64,000 nucleotides of DNA from assembly GCA_963707515.1 (NCBI GenBank), contig CAVPQI010000001.1, positions 992,001 to 1,056,000 on the forward strand. Direction: 5' to 3'. The translations under genes were made by a program, and so were the position numbers. The stretch is from Sva-07 sp963707515 (GTDB lineage: Bacteria > Actinomycetota > Acidimicrobiia > Acidimicrobiales > Ilumatobacteraceae). The notes under the pieces were generated by a model that was given only the letters and a program-made list of their open reading frames with translations, had not been told where the DNA came from and ran no database searches. This document shows, one piece after another, positions 25,793 through 33,484 of the stretch (within the stretch, counting starts at the first letter, position 1; every line of letters begins with the position of its first letter).

Positions 25793-25966
25793 GCGTCGCG
25801 GCAGCGTCAGACCGCCGTCCGGGCTCCTCACGGAGCGTGGTCGCAGCACTCCATCGAATCGACCGGCTTCGGCCCAGCCGGTACGCTGGCTGACCCACCG
25901 ACGCGACACCGGATGCGGTCCCCCCGACAACGCACCCCACCGCCTCGGCAAGAGACCCGAGAACCG

Positions 25967-26695
25967 ATGTCACTGACCAACTCCGACCGTCGACGTTTCT
26001 TCCTGGCGACGTCGCTGACCCTCCTCGCCCTGCCGGCGCTGTGGTGGGTCAACCGGTCGGAGGACTCGGCGGCACCGAACGTCGCCGTGGCCGGCGCCGG
26101 GGTCGGCGTCGACGTCGGTGTCCATGCGGGTGGGGATGCGGGTGGGGATGCGGGTGACGGTGCGGGTGGAGATTCGGGTGACGGTGCAAGTGGCGGCAAC
26201 GGCGGCGGTGACGGCGACGGTGCCTCGGCCGGGGAGTCCGCCGGCGCCCTCCCATCGACGCCGGTCGACGGGGCCGCGGGGGCGGGCGGCCAGACGGTGC
26301 CGAGCACCGTGCCCACCACGACGACGCCGCCGGTCAACGAGGGCACGTCGGGCGACGAGCTCGGTGCGACCCCGCCGGTGTTCCTCGAGGGCCCCAGCGC
26401 CAAGGTCGGGGCCGGCCTCTCCGAGATCGCCGTTCCCGCGGCGCCGGCCATCGCTCGCGTGTCGACGACGGCGACATTCCGCAACGACATCAGCAACCGC
26501 GACACCTGCGTCGTGCCCGGGCTCCTCGACGCGGCCACGGTGACCATCGTCAGCCTCGACAACGGTCGCAGCGTGACCTGTGCGACGTCGTTCGTTCCGG
26601 GCGCCCTCGGCGATCAGATCGTGTTGTCCCGCCATGCGTTCGCCCAGCTCGCCGACCTCACCGACGCGCCGATCCCCGTCGAGATCCGGCGTTGA
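25967..26695 (+). CDS. Exported RlpA-like double-psi beta-barrel protein
   Basis: The 242-residue protein starts with DRRRFFLATSLTLLALPALWW, a signal or anchor with a possible twin-arginine motif. A Gly/Asp/Ala-rich linker (residues about 40-120, encoded by GGTGCGGGTG-type repeats) follows. The C-terminus (TVTIVSLDNGRSVTC, then LGDQIVLSRHAFAQLADL and PIPVEI) fits the RlpA/DPBB pattern (NLDNGR..V, IDLS..AF..L). DPBB domains bind or cleave peptidoglycan. In other actinobacteria this place between tatD and rsmA holds rpfB. I see no Rpf or G5 domain here. Confidence 0.68.
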   Translation: MSLTNSDRRRFFLATSLTLLALPALWWVNRSEDSAAPNVAVAGAGVGVDVGVHAGGDAGGDAGDGAGGDSGDGASGGNGGGDGDGASAGESAGALPSTPVDGAAGAGGQTVPSTVPTTTTPPVNEGTSGDELGATPPVFLEGPSAKVGAGLSEIAVPAAPAIARVSTTATFRNDISNRDTCVVPGLLDAATVTIVSLDNGRSVTCATSFVPGALGDQIVLSRHAFAQLADLTDAPIPVEIRR

Positions 26696-27753
26696 CGCAC
26701 TCCCGGCCGGCGATCCGCTCCCTGCTCGAGTCGGCAGCGCTGGCCCCCCGTCGCGACCTCGGACAGAACTTCGTCGCCGATCCGAACACCGTCCGCAAGA
26801 TCGCCGACCTGGCCCGCGTCGGCGAGGGCGACCGGGTCGTCGAGATCGGTGCCGGCCTCGGTTCGCTGACGCTGGCACTCGCCGAGACCGGTGCCGCCGT
26901 GACCGCCATCGAGGTCGACACCGGCGTCGTGCCGCTCCTCCGCCAGGTCGTCGCCGATGTCGCCGGCGTGGAGGTGGTCGAAGCGGACGCCATGCGTCTC
27001 GACTGGCCCCCACTGCTCGCCGGCCACGACGACTGGGTGCTCGTTGCCAACCTCCCCTACAACGTCGCCACGCCGTTGGTGTGCGACCTCCTCGACGGGG
27101 TCCCGCAGATCGCCCGCATGCTGGTGATGGTCCAGCGTGAGGCGGCGGAGCGGTTCGCCGCCGCACCGCGCACCGCCGCCTACGGCGCCGTCAGCGTCAA
27201 GGTCGCCTACTGGGCCTCGGCGAAGGTCGTCGCCCACGTGCCGGCGTCGGTGTTCGTGCCCCGCCCCAACGTCGAGTCGGCGCTCGTCGAGATCACCCGA
27301 CGGACCCCGCCGGCGACACCGCCGGACGCCCTCTTCGCGCTCGTCCGCACGGCCTTCAACCAGCGGCGCAAGATGCTCCGCAAGTCGCTGTCCGGCATCG
27401 TCGATGCCGACACGTTCGCCGCTGCCGACATCAGCCCGACCGCCCGACCCGAAGAACTCGACGTGGTGGCGTGGTGCCGGCTGACCGATGCCCACCTGGC
27501 GCGCGCCCACCAGCCCCGTGCAGACCAGCCACCTGCAGACCAGCCACCTGCAGACCCCGCACCTGTCGACCCGGCATCTGTCGACCTGGTTTCTATCGAC
27601 CTGGCACGTGACGGTGCCTCGGGCACCGACGACCCCATCGGCCCGTCCCATGAGCGGCACCGTGAGCAGTCCCGCGAGCAACGCGGCGACCGGGCGGCGA
27701 CCGACCGCACGCCTCCGACCGGCGACCCCGGTCCGACCGCGCCGCCGACGTGA
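26692..27753 (+). CDS. rsmA: 16S rRNA dimethyladenosine transferase RsmA/KsgA
   Basis: The first 270 residues are a standard KsgA: RRDLGQNFVADPNTVRKIAD, VVEIGAGLGSLTLALAE (SAM motif I), AIEVD, VVEADAMRLDW, the catalytic NLPYNVATPL, MVQREAAERF, VFVPRPNVESALVEI and AFNQRRKMLRKSL. It dimethylates A1518 and A1519 of 16S rRNA. About 80 residues of low-complexity tail follow (QPPADQPPADPAPVDPASVD), encoded by a CACCTGCAGACCAGC-type repeat. The TTG at 26692 overlaps the upstream stop; the GTGA at the end overlaps ispE. Confidence 0.95.
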   Translation: MTHSRPAIRSLLESAALAPRRDLGQNFVADPNTVRKIADLARVGEGDRVVEIGAGLGSLTLALAETGAAVTAIEVDTGVVPLLRQVVADVAGVEVVEADAMRLDWPPLLAGHDDWVLVANLPYNVATPLVCDLLDGVPQIARMLVMVQREAAERFAAAPRTAAYGAVSVKVAYWASAKVVAHVPASVFVPRPNVESALVEITRRTPPATPPDALFALVRTAFNQRRKMLRKSLSGIVDADTFAAADISPTARPEELDVVAWCRLTDAHLARAHQPRADQPPADQPPADPAPVDPASVDLVSIDLARDGASGTDDPIGPSHERHREQSREQRGDRAATDRTPPTGDPGPTAPPT

Positions 27754-28638
27754 CGCGCTGGCTCCGAGCTCACGCCAAGCTGACGATGTCGCTGGCGATC
27801 ACCGGCGTTCGCAACGACGGGTACCACCTGATCGACGCCGAGATGGTCAGCATCGATCTCCACGACCGCCTGCGGTTCGACGAACCGAAACCCGGCGTCG
27901 GAGCGAAACCCGGCGTCGGAGCGAAACCCGGCCTCGCGAACCGAAGCCCGGCGACGGTCCGGGGTCCAGCGACGAACCGACGCCCGGCGACGGGGACGGC
28001 CGGCGGTGGGCACGATCGCCGTCGAGGGTCCGTACGCCGAGGGCGTGCCCACGGATCCGTCGAACCTCGTCGCCCGGGCCCTCGCGCTCGCCGGACGGAC
28101 GGCCAGCGTCCGGATCGACAAGCAGATTCCCCACGGCGGCGGTCTCGGCGGCGGATCGACCGACGCCGCGACGGCCCTGCGCTGGGCGGGATTCGCCACC
28201 ACCGACGAGGGGTTGGCCACCGCAGGACGCCTGGGTGCCGACATCCCGTTCTGCCTGGTCGGCGGCCGCGCCCGGGTCGGTGGCATCGGTGAGCTGGTCG
28301 AACCGCTGGAGCACCTCGACCGCACGCTGACCCTGATCGTGCCGCCGCTGGTCGTGAGCACACCGGCCGTGTACCGGGCGTGGGACGACCTCGGCGGACC
28401 GACAGGCGACGGACCCAACGACCTGCTCGCCGCAGCGCTCGCCGTCGAACCCCGACTGGCGAGGTGGCGGTCGCGCATCACCGAACGGCTGGGCAGCGAA
28501 CCGATCCTCGCCGGGAGCGGCGCGACCTGGTTCATCGTCGGCGAACACCAAGACGCCCTCGCCGATCTGGTCGACGAGGGCGCTCGAGTGATGGTGGCAC
28601 ACACGGTGCCGGCAGACGTCGCCGCCGCCCGATCGTGA
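27750..28638 (+). pseudogene. ispE: 4-diphosphocytidyl-2-C-methyl-D-erythritol kinase IspE, frameshifted in a repeat
   Basis: The N-terminus (27750 to about 27940) encodes AHAKLTMSLAITGVRNDGYH and DRLRFDEPKPGVGAKPG. The C-terminal part, in another frame from about 28000, encodes PSNLVARAL, the GHMP kinase motif PHGGGLGGGSTDAATAL, DIPFCLVGG and LAGSGATWFIV. Between them lies an 18-base tandem repeat (GAAACCCGGCGTCGGAGC and variants) whose DEPKPG-like peptide moves through all three frames. One extra base or two missing bases there restore a kinase of about 295 residues. IspE is essential in the MEP isoprenoid pathway, so the gene is likely intact in the organism. Confidence 0.85.
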
Positions 28639-28657
28639 CCGGACGCGGCGCTGCGGA

Positions 28658-28750
28658 CTACTTGCGACGCTGGTGACGCGTGCGGCGGAGCATCTTCTTG
28701 TGCTTCTTCTTCCGCATGCGCTTCCGGCGCTTCTTGATCAGAGAACCCAT
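28658..28750 (-). CDS. Ribosomal protein bS22-like (AURKAIP1/COX24 domain), 30 residues
   Basis: This 30-residue basic peptide starts MGSLIKKRRKRMRKKKHKK and ends MLRRTRHQRRK, matching the actinobacterial bS22 pattern (MGSVIKKRRKRM.KKKH.K.LRRTR.QRRK) of the AURKAIP1/COX24 family. In mycobacteria it sits near the decoding centre of the small subunit. It is encoded opposite ispE and glmU and is usually missed because of its size. Confidence 0.88.
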   Translation of the reverse strand: MGSLIKKRRKRMRKKKHKKMLRRTRHQRRK

Positions 28751-28965
28751 AAGGGTCGCCACGCTAGCGGGCACCGTCGCACGTGCCACCCCGAAATCGC
28801 GCCGCCGAATCGAGCGGGCGTCGAGTGCGCCCCGAGTGCGCCCGAGTGCGCCCGACGGATCGCAGGTATCGCACCGACGCGATCCGTCCACCGCCGGCCG
28901 GGCGACAACCGGCGAGGCTTCACCAGCGCGGCGCGGTACGGTGAGCGCCACGACATTCGAATCGA

Positions 28966-29039
28966 TCCGGGGTCGTCTAATGGTAGGACAGCGGTTTTTG
29001 GTGCCGCGTGTAGGGGTTCGAGTCCTCTCCCCGGAGCCA
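28966..29039 (+). tRNA. tRNA-Gln (anticodon TTG), CCA encoded
   Basis: The gene folds as a tRNA: acceptor TCCGGGG / CCCCGGA, D arm with AATGGTAG loop, anticodon stem GCGGT / GCCGC with loop TTTTGGT (anticodon TTG, decoding CAA), T arm AGGGG / CCTCT with loop TTCGAGT, discriminator G and an encoded CCA end at 29037-29039. The last A is also the first base of the glmU ATG. A tRNA-Gln just before glmU is common in actinobacteria. Confidence 0.96.
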
Positions 29040-30124
29040 TGAGCGTTTCTGTCATCGTGCTCGCCGCTGGCGAAGGCACACGAATGCGATCGAGCCGTCC
29101 CAAGCCGCTCCACCTCATCTGCGGACGGGCGATGATCCTCCACGTCATCCACTCCCTCGAACTGCTCGCGCCCGAGCGCACCGCCGTCGTCGTCGGCCAC
29201 GGGGCCGAGCTGGTGACGAAGAAGGTCCAAGACCGCGCCCCGGCGTGGGCCAACGTCGCCTTCGTCGAACAGCGCCAGCAGAACGGCACCGGCGATGCCG
29301 CGGCGATCGGCATGACCGCCCTCAGCGGCGACGACTACGACGACGACTCGACCGTCGTCGTCCTGCCGGGCGACGCGCCGTTGCTGCGTCCCGAGACGCT
29401 CCGCGAGCTCGTCGACGTGCACCTCGAGAACGCCAACGCGGCAACCCTCCTCACCAGCGTGATGGACGACCCGACCGGCTACGGCCGCGTGATCCGCAAG
29501 TCCGACGGCCAGGCGGCGCGCATCGTCGAACATCGCGATGCCACACCCGACGAGCTCGACGTGCGCGAGGTGTGCACCTCGATCTACGCCTTCCGCCGCG
29601 ACCTCCTCGGCCCGGCGCTGCGCAAGCTCACCACCGACAACGCCCAGGGCGAGTACTACCTCACCGAGGTCGTCTCCGTGCTCGCCGGCATGGGCCACCG
29701 CATCGGCGCCGTGAAGGCACCCGCCGGCGAGACCCAGGGCGTCAACGATCGCTGGCAGCTGGCCAAGGCCGAGCGCGAGCTGCGGTCGCGGACCAACAAG
29801 GCGTGGCTGCTCAGCGGTGTCACGATGCTCGACCCGCGCCAGACGTTCATCGACGTCACGGTCACGATCGGCCGCGACGTGACGCTGTACCCCGGCACGA
29901 TCCTGCAGGGCACGACGTCGATCGGTGACGGCTGCGAGATTGGCCCGGACACCCGGCTCGTCGACTGCGCCGTCGGCACCGGCGCGGTCGTCGAACACAC
30001 CGTCGGACACGATGCCGAGGTCGGCAACGGGGCCATCGTCGGCCCCTACGCCCATCTCCCGGCGGGCTCCTCCGTCGTTGCGAACGCGACGACCGGCGCC
30101 TTCTACACTGCACCTGTCGGCTGA
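29039..30124 (+). CDS. glmU: GlmU-type UTP--sugar-1-phosphate uridylyltransferase with truncated acetyltransferase domain
   Basis: The 361-residue protein has a complete N-terminal pyrophosphorylase: VIVLAAGEGTRMRSSRPKPL, QQNGTGDAAA, VVLPGDAPLLRPETL, GYGRVIR, GEYYLTEVV and GVNDRWQLAKAE. It makes UDP-GlcNAc from GlcNAc-1-P and UTP. The C-terminal left-handed beta-helix starts normally (DPRQTFID, IGDGCEIGP) but stops soon after VGPYAHLPAGSS, before the region holding the acetyl-transfer lysine, histidine and asparagine of E. coli GlmU (456 residues). The conserved arginine of the FARLRPG segment is also absent. Acetyltransferase activity is therefore doubtful. Only 67 bases separate it from prs, so no missing exon-like remainder exists. 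Confidence 0.9.
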   Translation: MSVSVIVLAAGEGTRMRSSRPKPLHLICGRAMILHVIHSLELLAPERTAVVVGHGAELVTKKVQDRAPAWANVAFVEQRQQNGTGDAAAIGMTALSGDDYDDDSTVVVLPGDAPLLRPETLRELVDVHLENANAATLLTSVMDDPTGYGRVIRKSDGQAARIVEHRDATPDELDVREVCTSIYAFRRDLLGPALRKLTTDNAQGEYYLTEVVSVLAGMGHRIGAVKAPAGETQGVNDRWQLAKAERELRSRTNKAWLLSGVTMLDPRQTFIDVTVTIGRDVTLYPGTILQGTTSIGDGCEIGPDTRLVDCAVGTGAVVEHTVGHDAEVGNGAIVGPYAHLPAGSSVVANATTGAFYTAPVG

Positions 30125-30191
30125 GTCCGACGCGCACATCACAACCCACGACCACGGTGCCGGCGAGACGTCGGGGAGGACGTCAGAACTC

Positions 30192-31181
30192 ATGGAGAAG
30201 GTCACCACCAAGCGGCTCGCCCTCTACACCGGTCGAACACATCCCGAACTCGCCGCCGAGGTCGCCGAGCACCTCGACATCGAACTCGGCCACGACAACC
30301 TCGTCGAGTTCTCCAACGGTGAGGTGCGCTGCCGCTTCGGGGAGTCGATCCGTGGGTCCGACGTCTTCGTGATCCAGAGCCACTACGGCGTCGACAGCCA
30401 CTCGATCAACGACTCGATCATGGAACACCTGATCATGATCGATGCCGCGTACCGGGCCTCGGCGAAGCGCATCACCGCCGTGTGCCCCTTCTACGGGTAC
30501 GCCCGCCAGGACCGCAAGGCCGAGGGCCGCGAGCCGATCACCGCCCGCCTCATCGCCGACATGTTCAAGGCCGCCGGCGCCAAGCGGATGATCTCGATCG
30601 ACCTCCACTCCGGCCAGATCCAGGGCTTCTTCGAAGGTCCGGTCGACCATCTCACGGCGATGCCGGTGCTCGAGCAGTACGTCCGTACGCACGCCTCCCG
30701 CCCGGTCATCGTGTCGCCCGACGCCGGCCGCATCAAGGTCGCCGAGCGCATGGCCCAGCACCTGGGCGACTGCGGCGCCGACCTCGCCTTCATCTACAAG
30801 CGGCGTCCGAAGGGCACCGCCAACGTCGCCGAGGCGGCCGAGGTGATGGGCGACGTCGCCGGCCGCCTGTGCGTGCTCACCGACGACATGATCGACACGG
30901 CGGGCACGATCTGCGCCGCCGCCGAGCTGCTGATCGAGCGCGGCGCCCGCGAGGTCTGGGCGATGGCCACGCACGGCGTGCTGTCGGGCCCGGCGATCGA
31001 CCGGCTGAAGAATGCCCCGCTGGAGCGCATCGTCCTGACGAACACCTTGCCGCTGCCGCCCGAGAAGCAGCTCGACAAGATCGAGGTGCTGTCGGTCGCC
31101 CCGCTGATCGCCGAAGCCCTCGGCGCCGTCTTCGACGACACCAGCGTCAGCGACATCTTCGACGGCGAAAACCTCGCCTGA
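30192..31181 (+). CDS. prs: Ribose-phosphate pyrophosphokinase (PRPP synthetase)
   Basis: The 329-residue class I PRPP synthase shows LALYTGRTHPELAAEVAEHL, the ATP-binding CPFYGYARQDRKAEGREPIT (with the flexible-loop Lys-Arg region), MISIDLHSGQIQGFF (metal site), VIVSPDAGRIKVAERMA and the PRPP loop VLTDDMIDTAGT. It converts ribose-5-phosphate and ATP to PRPP for nucleotide, His and Trp synthesis. glmU-prs adjacency is conserved in Actinobacteria and beyond. The ATG at 30192 gives the family-length N-terminus. A repeat array starts 74 bases after the stop. Confidence 0.97.
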   Translation: MEKVTTKRLALYTGRTHPELAAEVAEHLDIELGHDNLVEFSNGEVRCRFGESIRGSDVFVIQSHYGVDSHSINDSIMEHLIMIDAAYRASAKRITAVCPFYGYARQDRKAEGREPITARLIADMFKAAGAKRMISIDLHSGQIQGFFEGPVDHLTAMPVLEQYVRTHASRPVIVSPDAGRIKVAERMAQHLGDCGADLAFIYKRRPKGTANVAEAAEVMGDVAGRLCVLTDDMIDTAGTICAAAELLIERGAREVWAMATHGVLSGPAIDRLKNAPLERIVLTNTLPLPPEKQLDKIEVLSVAPLIAEALGAVFDDTSVSDIFDGENLA

Positions 31182-31255
31182 CGCGAGCTCGGCCAGCGCC
31201 GACGCGCGCCAGCTCCCGGCCCGGTCCGGCCCGGTCGTCCGTTCGGGCCCACTTC

Positions 31256-31491
31256 CCGAAATTTGTCCGTCCGATCACGCTGAGCGGTAGCAGACCGGCA
31301 AGTTTCGGCCCCCATCCGGAAATTTGTCCGTCCGATCACGCTGAGCGGTAGCGAACCGACAAGTTTCGGCCCCCATCCGAAAACCTGCACGCCCGATCAC
31401 GCTGAGCGGTAGCGAACCGACAAGTTTCGGCCCCCATCCGGAAACCTGCACGCCCGATCACGCTGAGCGGTAGCAGACCGACAAATTTCGG
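31256..31491. repeat. Four tandem copies of the 53-54 bp AAATTTGTC palindromic element
   Basis: Copies lie at 31256-31308, 31316-31369, 31377-31430 and 31438-31491, a period of about 61 bases. Each has a left arm CCGAAATTTGTC or a decayed form, a core GATCACGCTGAGCGGTAGC and a right arm GACAAGTTTCGG or GACAAATTTCGG. The left arm has drifted to GAAACCTGCAC in copies three and four while the core is identical. Whole units including spacers are repeated, so this is not a CRISPR array. Further single copies occur at 32464, 34229, 34337, 59710, 59798 and 59869. Confidence 0.9.
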
Positions 31492-31534
31492 GTTGGCGAT
31501 CCGCATCGGTCGTCCCGGCGCCCACTGTCACCGT

Positions 31535-32491
31535 GTGCTGGATCGTGACATCCTCTCCCGCGCCGGAGCGCAGCACGGCATGTTGGCGGTCCGCCAACTC
31601 CGCGAGGCACACGGCGCGACGGCGCAGTCGATCTCCCGTGCCCGCCGACGCGGCGTCCTCGTCGACGTGCTGCCCGGCGTCGTCCGCGTGGCATCGAGCC
31701 CGGTCAGCCTCGACGGGCGGTGCCTGGCGGTCCAGCTCTGGGCGAGCGAACTCGGCTGCGTCAGCGGTTGGACCGCGGCGCATCGCTTCGGGCTGCGAGC
31801 GATGCCGACCGGCGCCGTGCACTACACGGTGCCCGTTCGCTTCCATCGCACGACGCCGCGATGGATCCACCTGCACCGATGCAGCTGGTTCGACCCGCAT
31901 CGCGATCGGCTCGCGGGCGGCGACGGCGTGCTCGCTGCGACGCCCCTGCGCATGCTGTTCGGGCTGGCGGCCGAGTTCACCCAGCACCGCTTCGAGCGTG
32001 CCGCCGAGGACGCATGGCACCGGGGGCTGGTCACCCCGGCACAGGCAGCCGAGTACCTCGCCACCCACCGCTGCCGCGGCAAGGACGGGGTCAAACGCTT
32101 CGAGTGCTGGCTGGAGCGGGCCGCGACGCAACCGGTGGCCTCACAATCGAACCTCGAGCGGGCATTGCTGGAGGCGCTCGAGGCGATCGGTGTCCCTCGC
32201 CCAGAACGGCAACATCCGCTCCAACTGCCCGGCGGCGAGCTCATCCATCTCGACATCGCCTGGCCGAACGTGCAGCTCGGCGTCGAGCCCGGCGCGTCCT
32301 GGTGGCACGGCGGCGACATCGGTCAGCGCCGCGATCAAGCGCGCGATCGCGCCTGCGGTGAGGTCGGCTGGCACATCGTCCGCTTCGACGAGGCGATGCG
32401 CAGCGATCCCCGCGCCGCCGCGGCCCAGATCGCCCGAATCCTCACGGTTCGCGCCACCCAACTCCGAAATTTGTCCGGTTCATCACGCTGA
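31535..32491 (+). CDS. AbiEi-like HTH plus DUF559 endonuclease-fold protein
   Basis: The protein has about 318 residues. The N-terminal 50 residues (AGAQHGMLAVRQLREAHG, SRARRRGVLVDVLPGVVRV) match the winged-helix of AbiEi-type antitoxin domains. The C-terminus has a Vsr/DUF559-like PD-(D/E)XK pattern: LIHLDIAWPNVQLGVEPG, WWHGGDIGQRRDQARDRACGEVGWHIVRFDE. Such proteins are abundant in Actinobacteria and usually lack an AbiEii partner, as here; the role is unknown. The GTG at 31535 fits the family start; a TTG at 31493 directly abuts the upstream repeat. The stop codon lies inside another copy of the same repeat element. Confidence 0.75.
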   Translation: MLDRDILSRAGAQHGMLAVRQLREAHGATAQSISRARRRGVLVDVLPGVVRVASSPVSLDGRCLAVQLWASELGCVSGWTAAHRFGLRAMPTGAVHYTVPVRFHRTTPRWIHLHRCSWFDPHRDRLAGGDGVLAATPLRMLFGLAAEFTQHRFERAAEDAWHRGLVTPAQAAEYLATHRCRGKDGVKRFECWLERAATQPVASQSNLERALLEALEAIGVPRPERQHPLQLPGGELIHLDIAWPNVQLGVEPGASWWHGGDIGQRRDQARDRACGEVGWHIVRFDEAMRSDPRAAAAQIARILTVRATQLRNLSGSSR

Positions 32492-32516
32492 ACGAGACGC
32501 ATCGGACAAGTTTCGG
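32464..32516. repeat. AAATTTGTC palindromic element overlapping a gene end
   Basis: One copy with arms CCGAAATTTGTCCG and CGGACAAGTTTCGG and core TTCATCACGCTGAACGAG. It supplies the last eight codons and the TGA of the AbiEi/DUF559 gene. Note the change of the inner core to CGCTGAACG. Confidence 0.85.
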
Positions 32517-32608
32517 TGAGGTGATCCGGGTGAGGTGATCCGGGTGAGGGATGTCGGGATGTCGGCGGGAGATGTCGGCGGGAGGTGTCGGCGGGAGGTG
32601 TTGGCGGG
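32517..32608. repeat. Short tandem repeats upstream of rplY
   Basis: GTGAGGTGATCCGG is repeated at 32516-32545 and GGGAGRTGTCGGC at about 32555-32605 (four imperfect copies). The rplY promoter and leader probably begin after these. ATAACTTGG at 32617 could be part of a promoter but is not convincing. Confidence 0.5.
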
Positions 32609-32696
32609 CGGGGGCGATAACTTGGATCCCTGCCGTATCGACCGGGCCCTCCCAGGTGGGAGCGCCGTCACGAAGTTCTGATGGAAGCCGATCACC

Positions 32697-33380
32697 ATGT
32701 CTGAGACCGTTCTCCTCGCCGAATCCGGGCGCCGCGCCGGGAGCTCCGATGCTCGCCGCCTGCGTGCAGAAGGCAAGATTCCCGCCGTCGTCTACGGGCA
32801 CGGCATGGATCCGCTCAGCGTGTCCGTCGACCGCCGCGAGCTCCGCCAGGCGCTGTCCGGCGGCGCCGGCATGAACACGATCCTCGACCTGACCGTCGAC
32901 GGCACCGTGTACCCGTCGCTGATCAAGGAGATCCAGCGCCACCCGGTCAAGCGCTCCGTGCAGCACATCGACTTCATCCAGGTGAACCTCAACGAGGAGA
33001 TCGTGGTCGGCGTGCCGATCCATCTCGAGGGCGAGGCCACCGAGGTGCAGCTGAACAACGGCCTCGTCGACCTGACCATGCAGGAGCTGCAGGTCCGCAC
33101 CACCCCGCGCCACATCCCCGACTCGATCATCATCGACATCAGCGAGATGACGATGGACTCGGTCATCCGCATCGAGGACGTCAAGCTGCCGTCCGGCGTC
33201 GCCGCCGAGGCCGATCCCGACACCCCGCTCGTCACCGTGCTGGTGATGCGTGCCTCCGAGCTGGAGACCGATGGCGACGAGGCTGCCGAGGGCGAAGGCG
33301 CCGAGGGTGCCGCCGCTGGCAGCGAGGACACCGGCGCTGCCGAGGGTGGCGACGCCGCTGCCTCCGACGGCGACTCCTGA
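32697..33380 (+). CDS. rplY: 50S ribosomal protein bL25 (CTC/TL5 type)
   Basis: The 227-residue protein has an N-terminal 5S-rRNA-binding L25 domain (ARRLRAEGKIPAVVYGHG, LDLTVDGTVYPSLIKEIQRH, HIDFIQVNLNEE) and a C-terminal TL5/CTC beta domain (VPIHLEGEATEVQLNNGLVD, TPRHIPDSIIIDISEM, LPSGVAAEADPDTPLVTV). It ends in an acidic Glu/Ala/Gly tail of about 40 residues. It binds 5S rRNA in the large subunit. The ATG at 32697 starts the typical SETVLLAESG. A perfect terminator hairpin follows. Position between prs and pth is the conserved one. Confidence 0.95.
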   Translation: MSETVLLAESGRRAGSSDARRLRAEGKIPAVVYGHGMDPLSVSVDRRELRQALSGGAGMNTILDLTVDGTVYPSLIKEIQRHPVKRSVQHIDFIQVNLNEEIVVGVPIHLEGEATEVQLNNGLVDLTMQELQVRTTPRHIPDSIIIDISEMTMDSVIRIEDVKLPSGVAAEADPDTPLVTVLVMRASELETDGDEAAEGEGAEGAAAGSEDTGAAEGGDAAASDGDS

Positions 33381-33413
33381 CACCCCCCGCCGGACTCCCG
33401 GACCGAACATGAC

Positions 33414-33452
33414 GAGCGATCGTGACGCCGAGCGTCACGATCGCTCCATTTT
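33414..33452 (+). terminator. Rho-independent terminator after rplY
   Basis: A perfect 15-bp stem (left arm GAGCGATCGTGACGC, loop CGA, right arm GCGTCACGATCGCTC) is followed by CATTTT. It begins 33 bases after the rplY stop codon and separates rplY from pth. Confidence 0.88.
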
Positions 33453-33484
33453 CGGGTCCGCTGCGGCGGCGAGGGCTGACGACG

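Noticed and set aside
25793..25966. ydaO/c-di-AMP riboswitch upstream of the RlpA-like gene
   Set aside because: Such riboswitches precede cell-wall hydrolases in other actinobacteria, but I could not find the conserved core elements here.
28673..29038. GlmU starting upstream of the tRNA
   Set aside because: The in-frame upstream sequence passes through the tRNA-Gln gene and has no conserved residues; the family start is at 29039.
30125..30191. GlmU truncation caused by a frameshift
   Set aside because: Only 67 bases separate glmU from prs and none of the frames encodes acetyltransferase residues, so the truncation is real in this sequence.
31256..31491. Possible CRISPR array
   Set aside because: The spacers between palindromes are themselves identical (GCCCCCAT), single copies occur elsewhere, and no cas genes are present.
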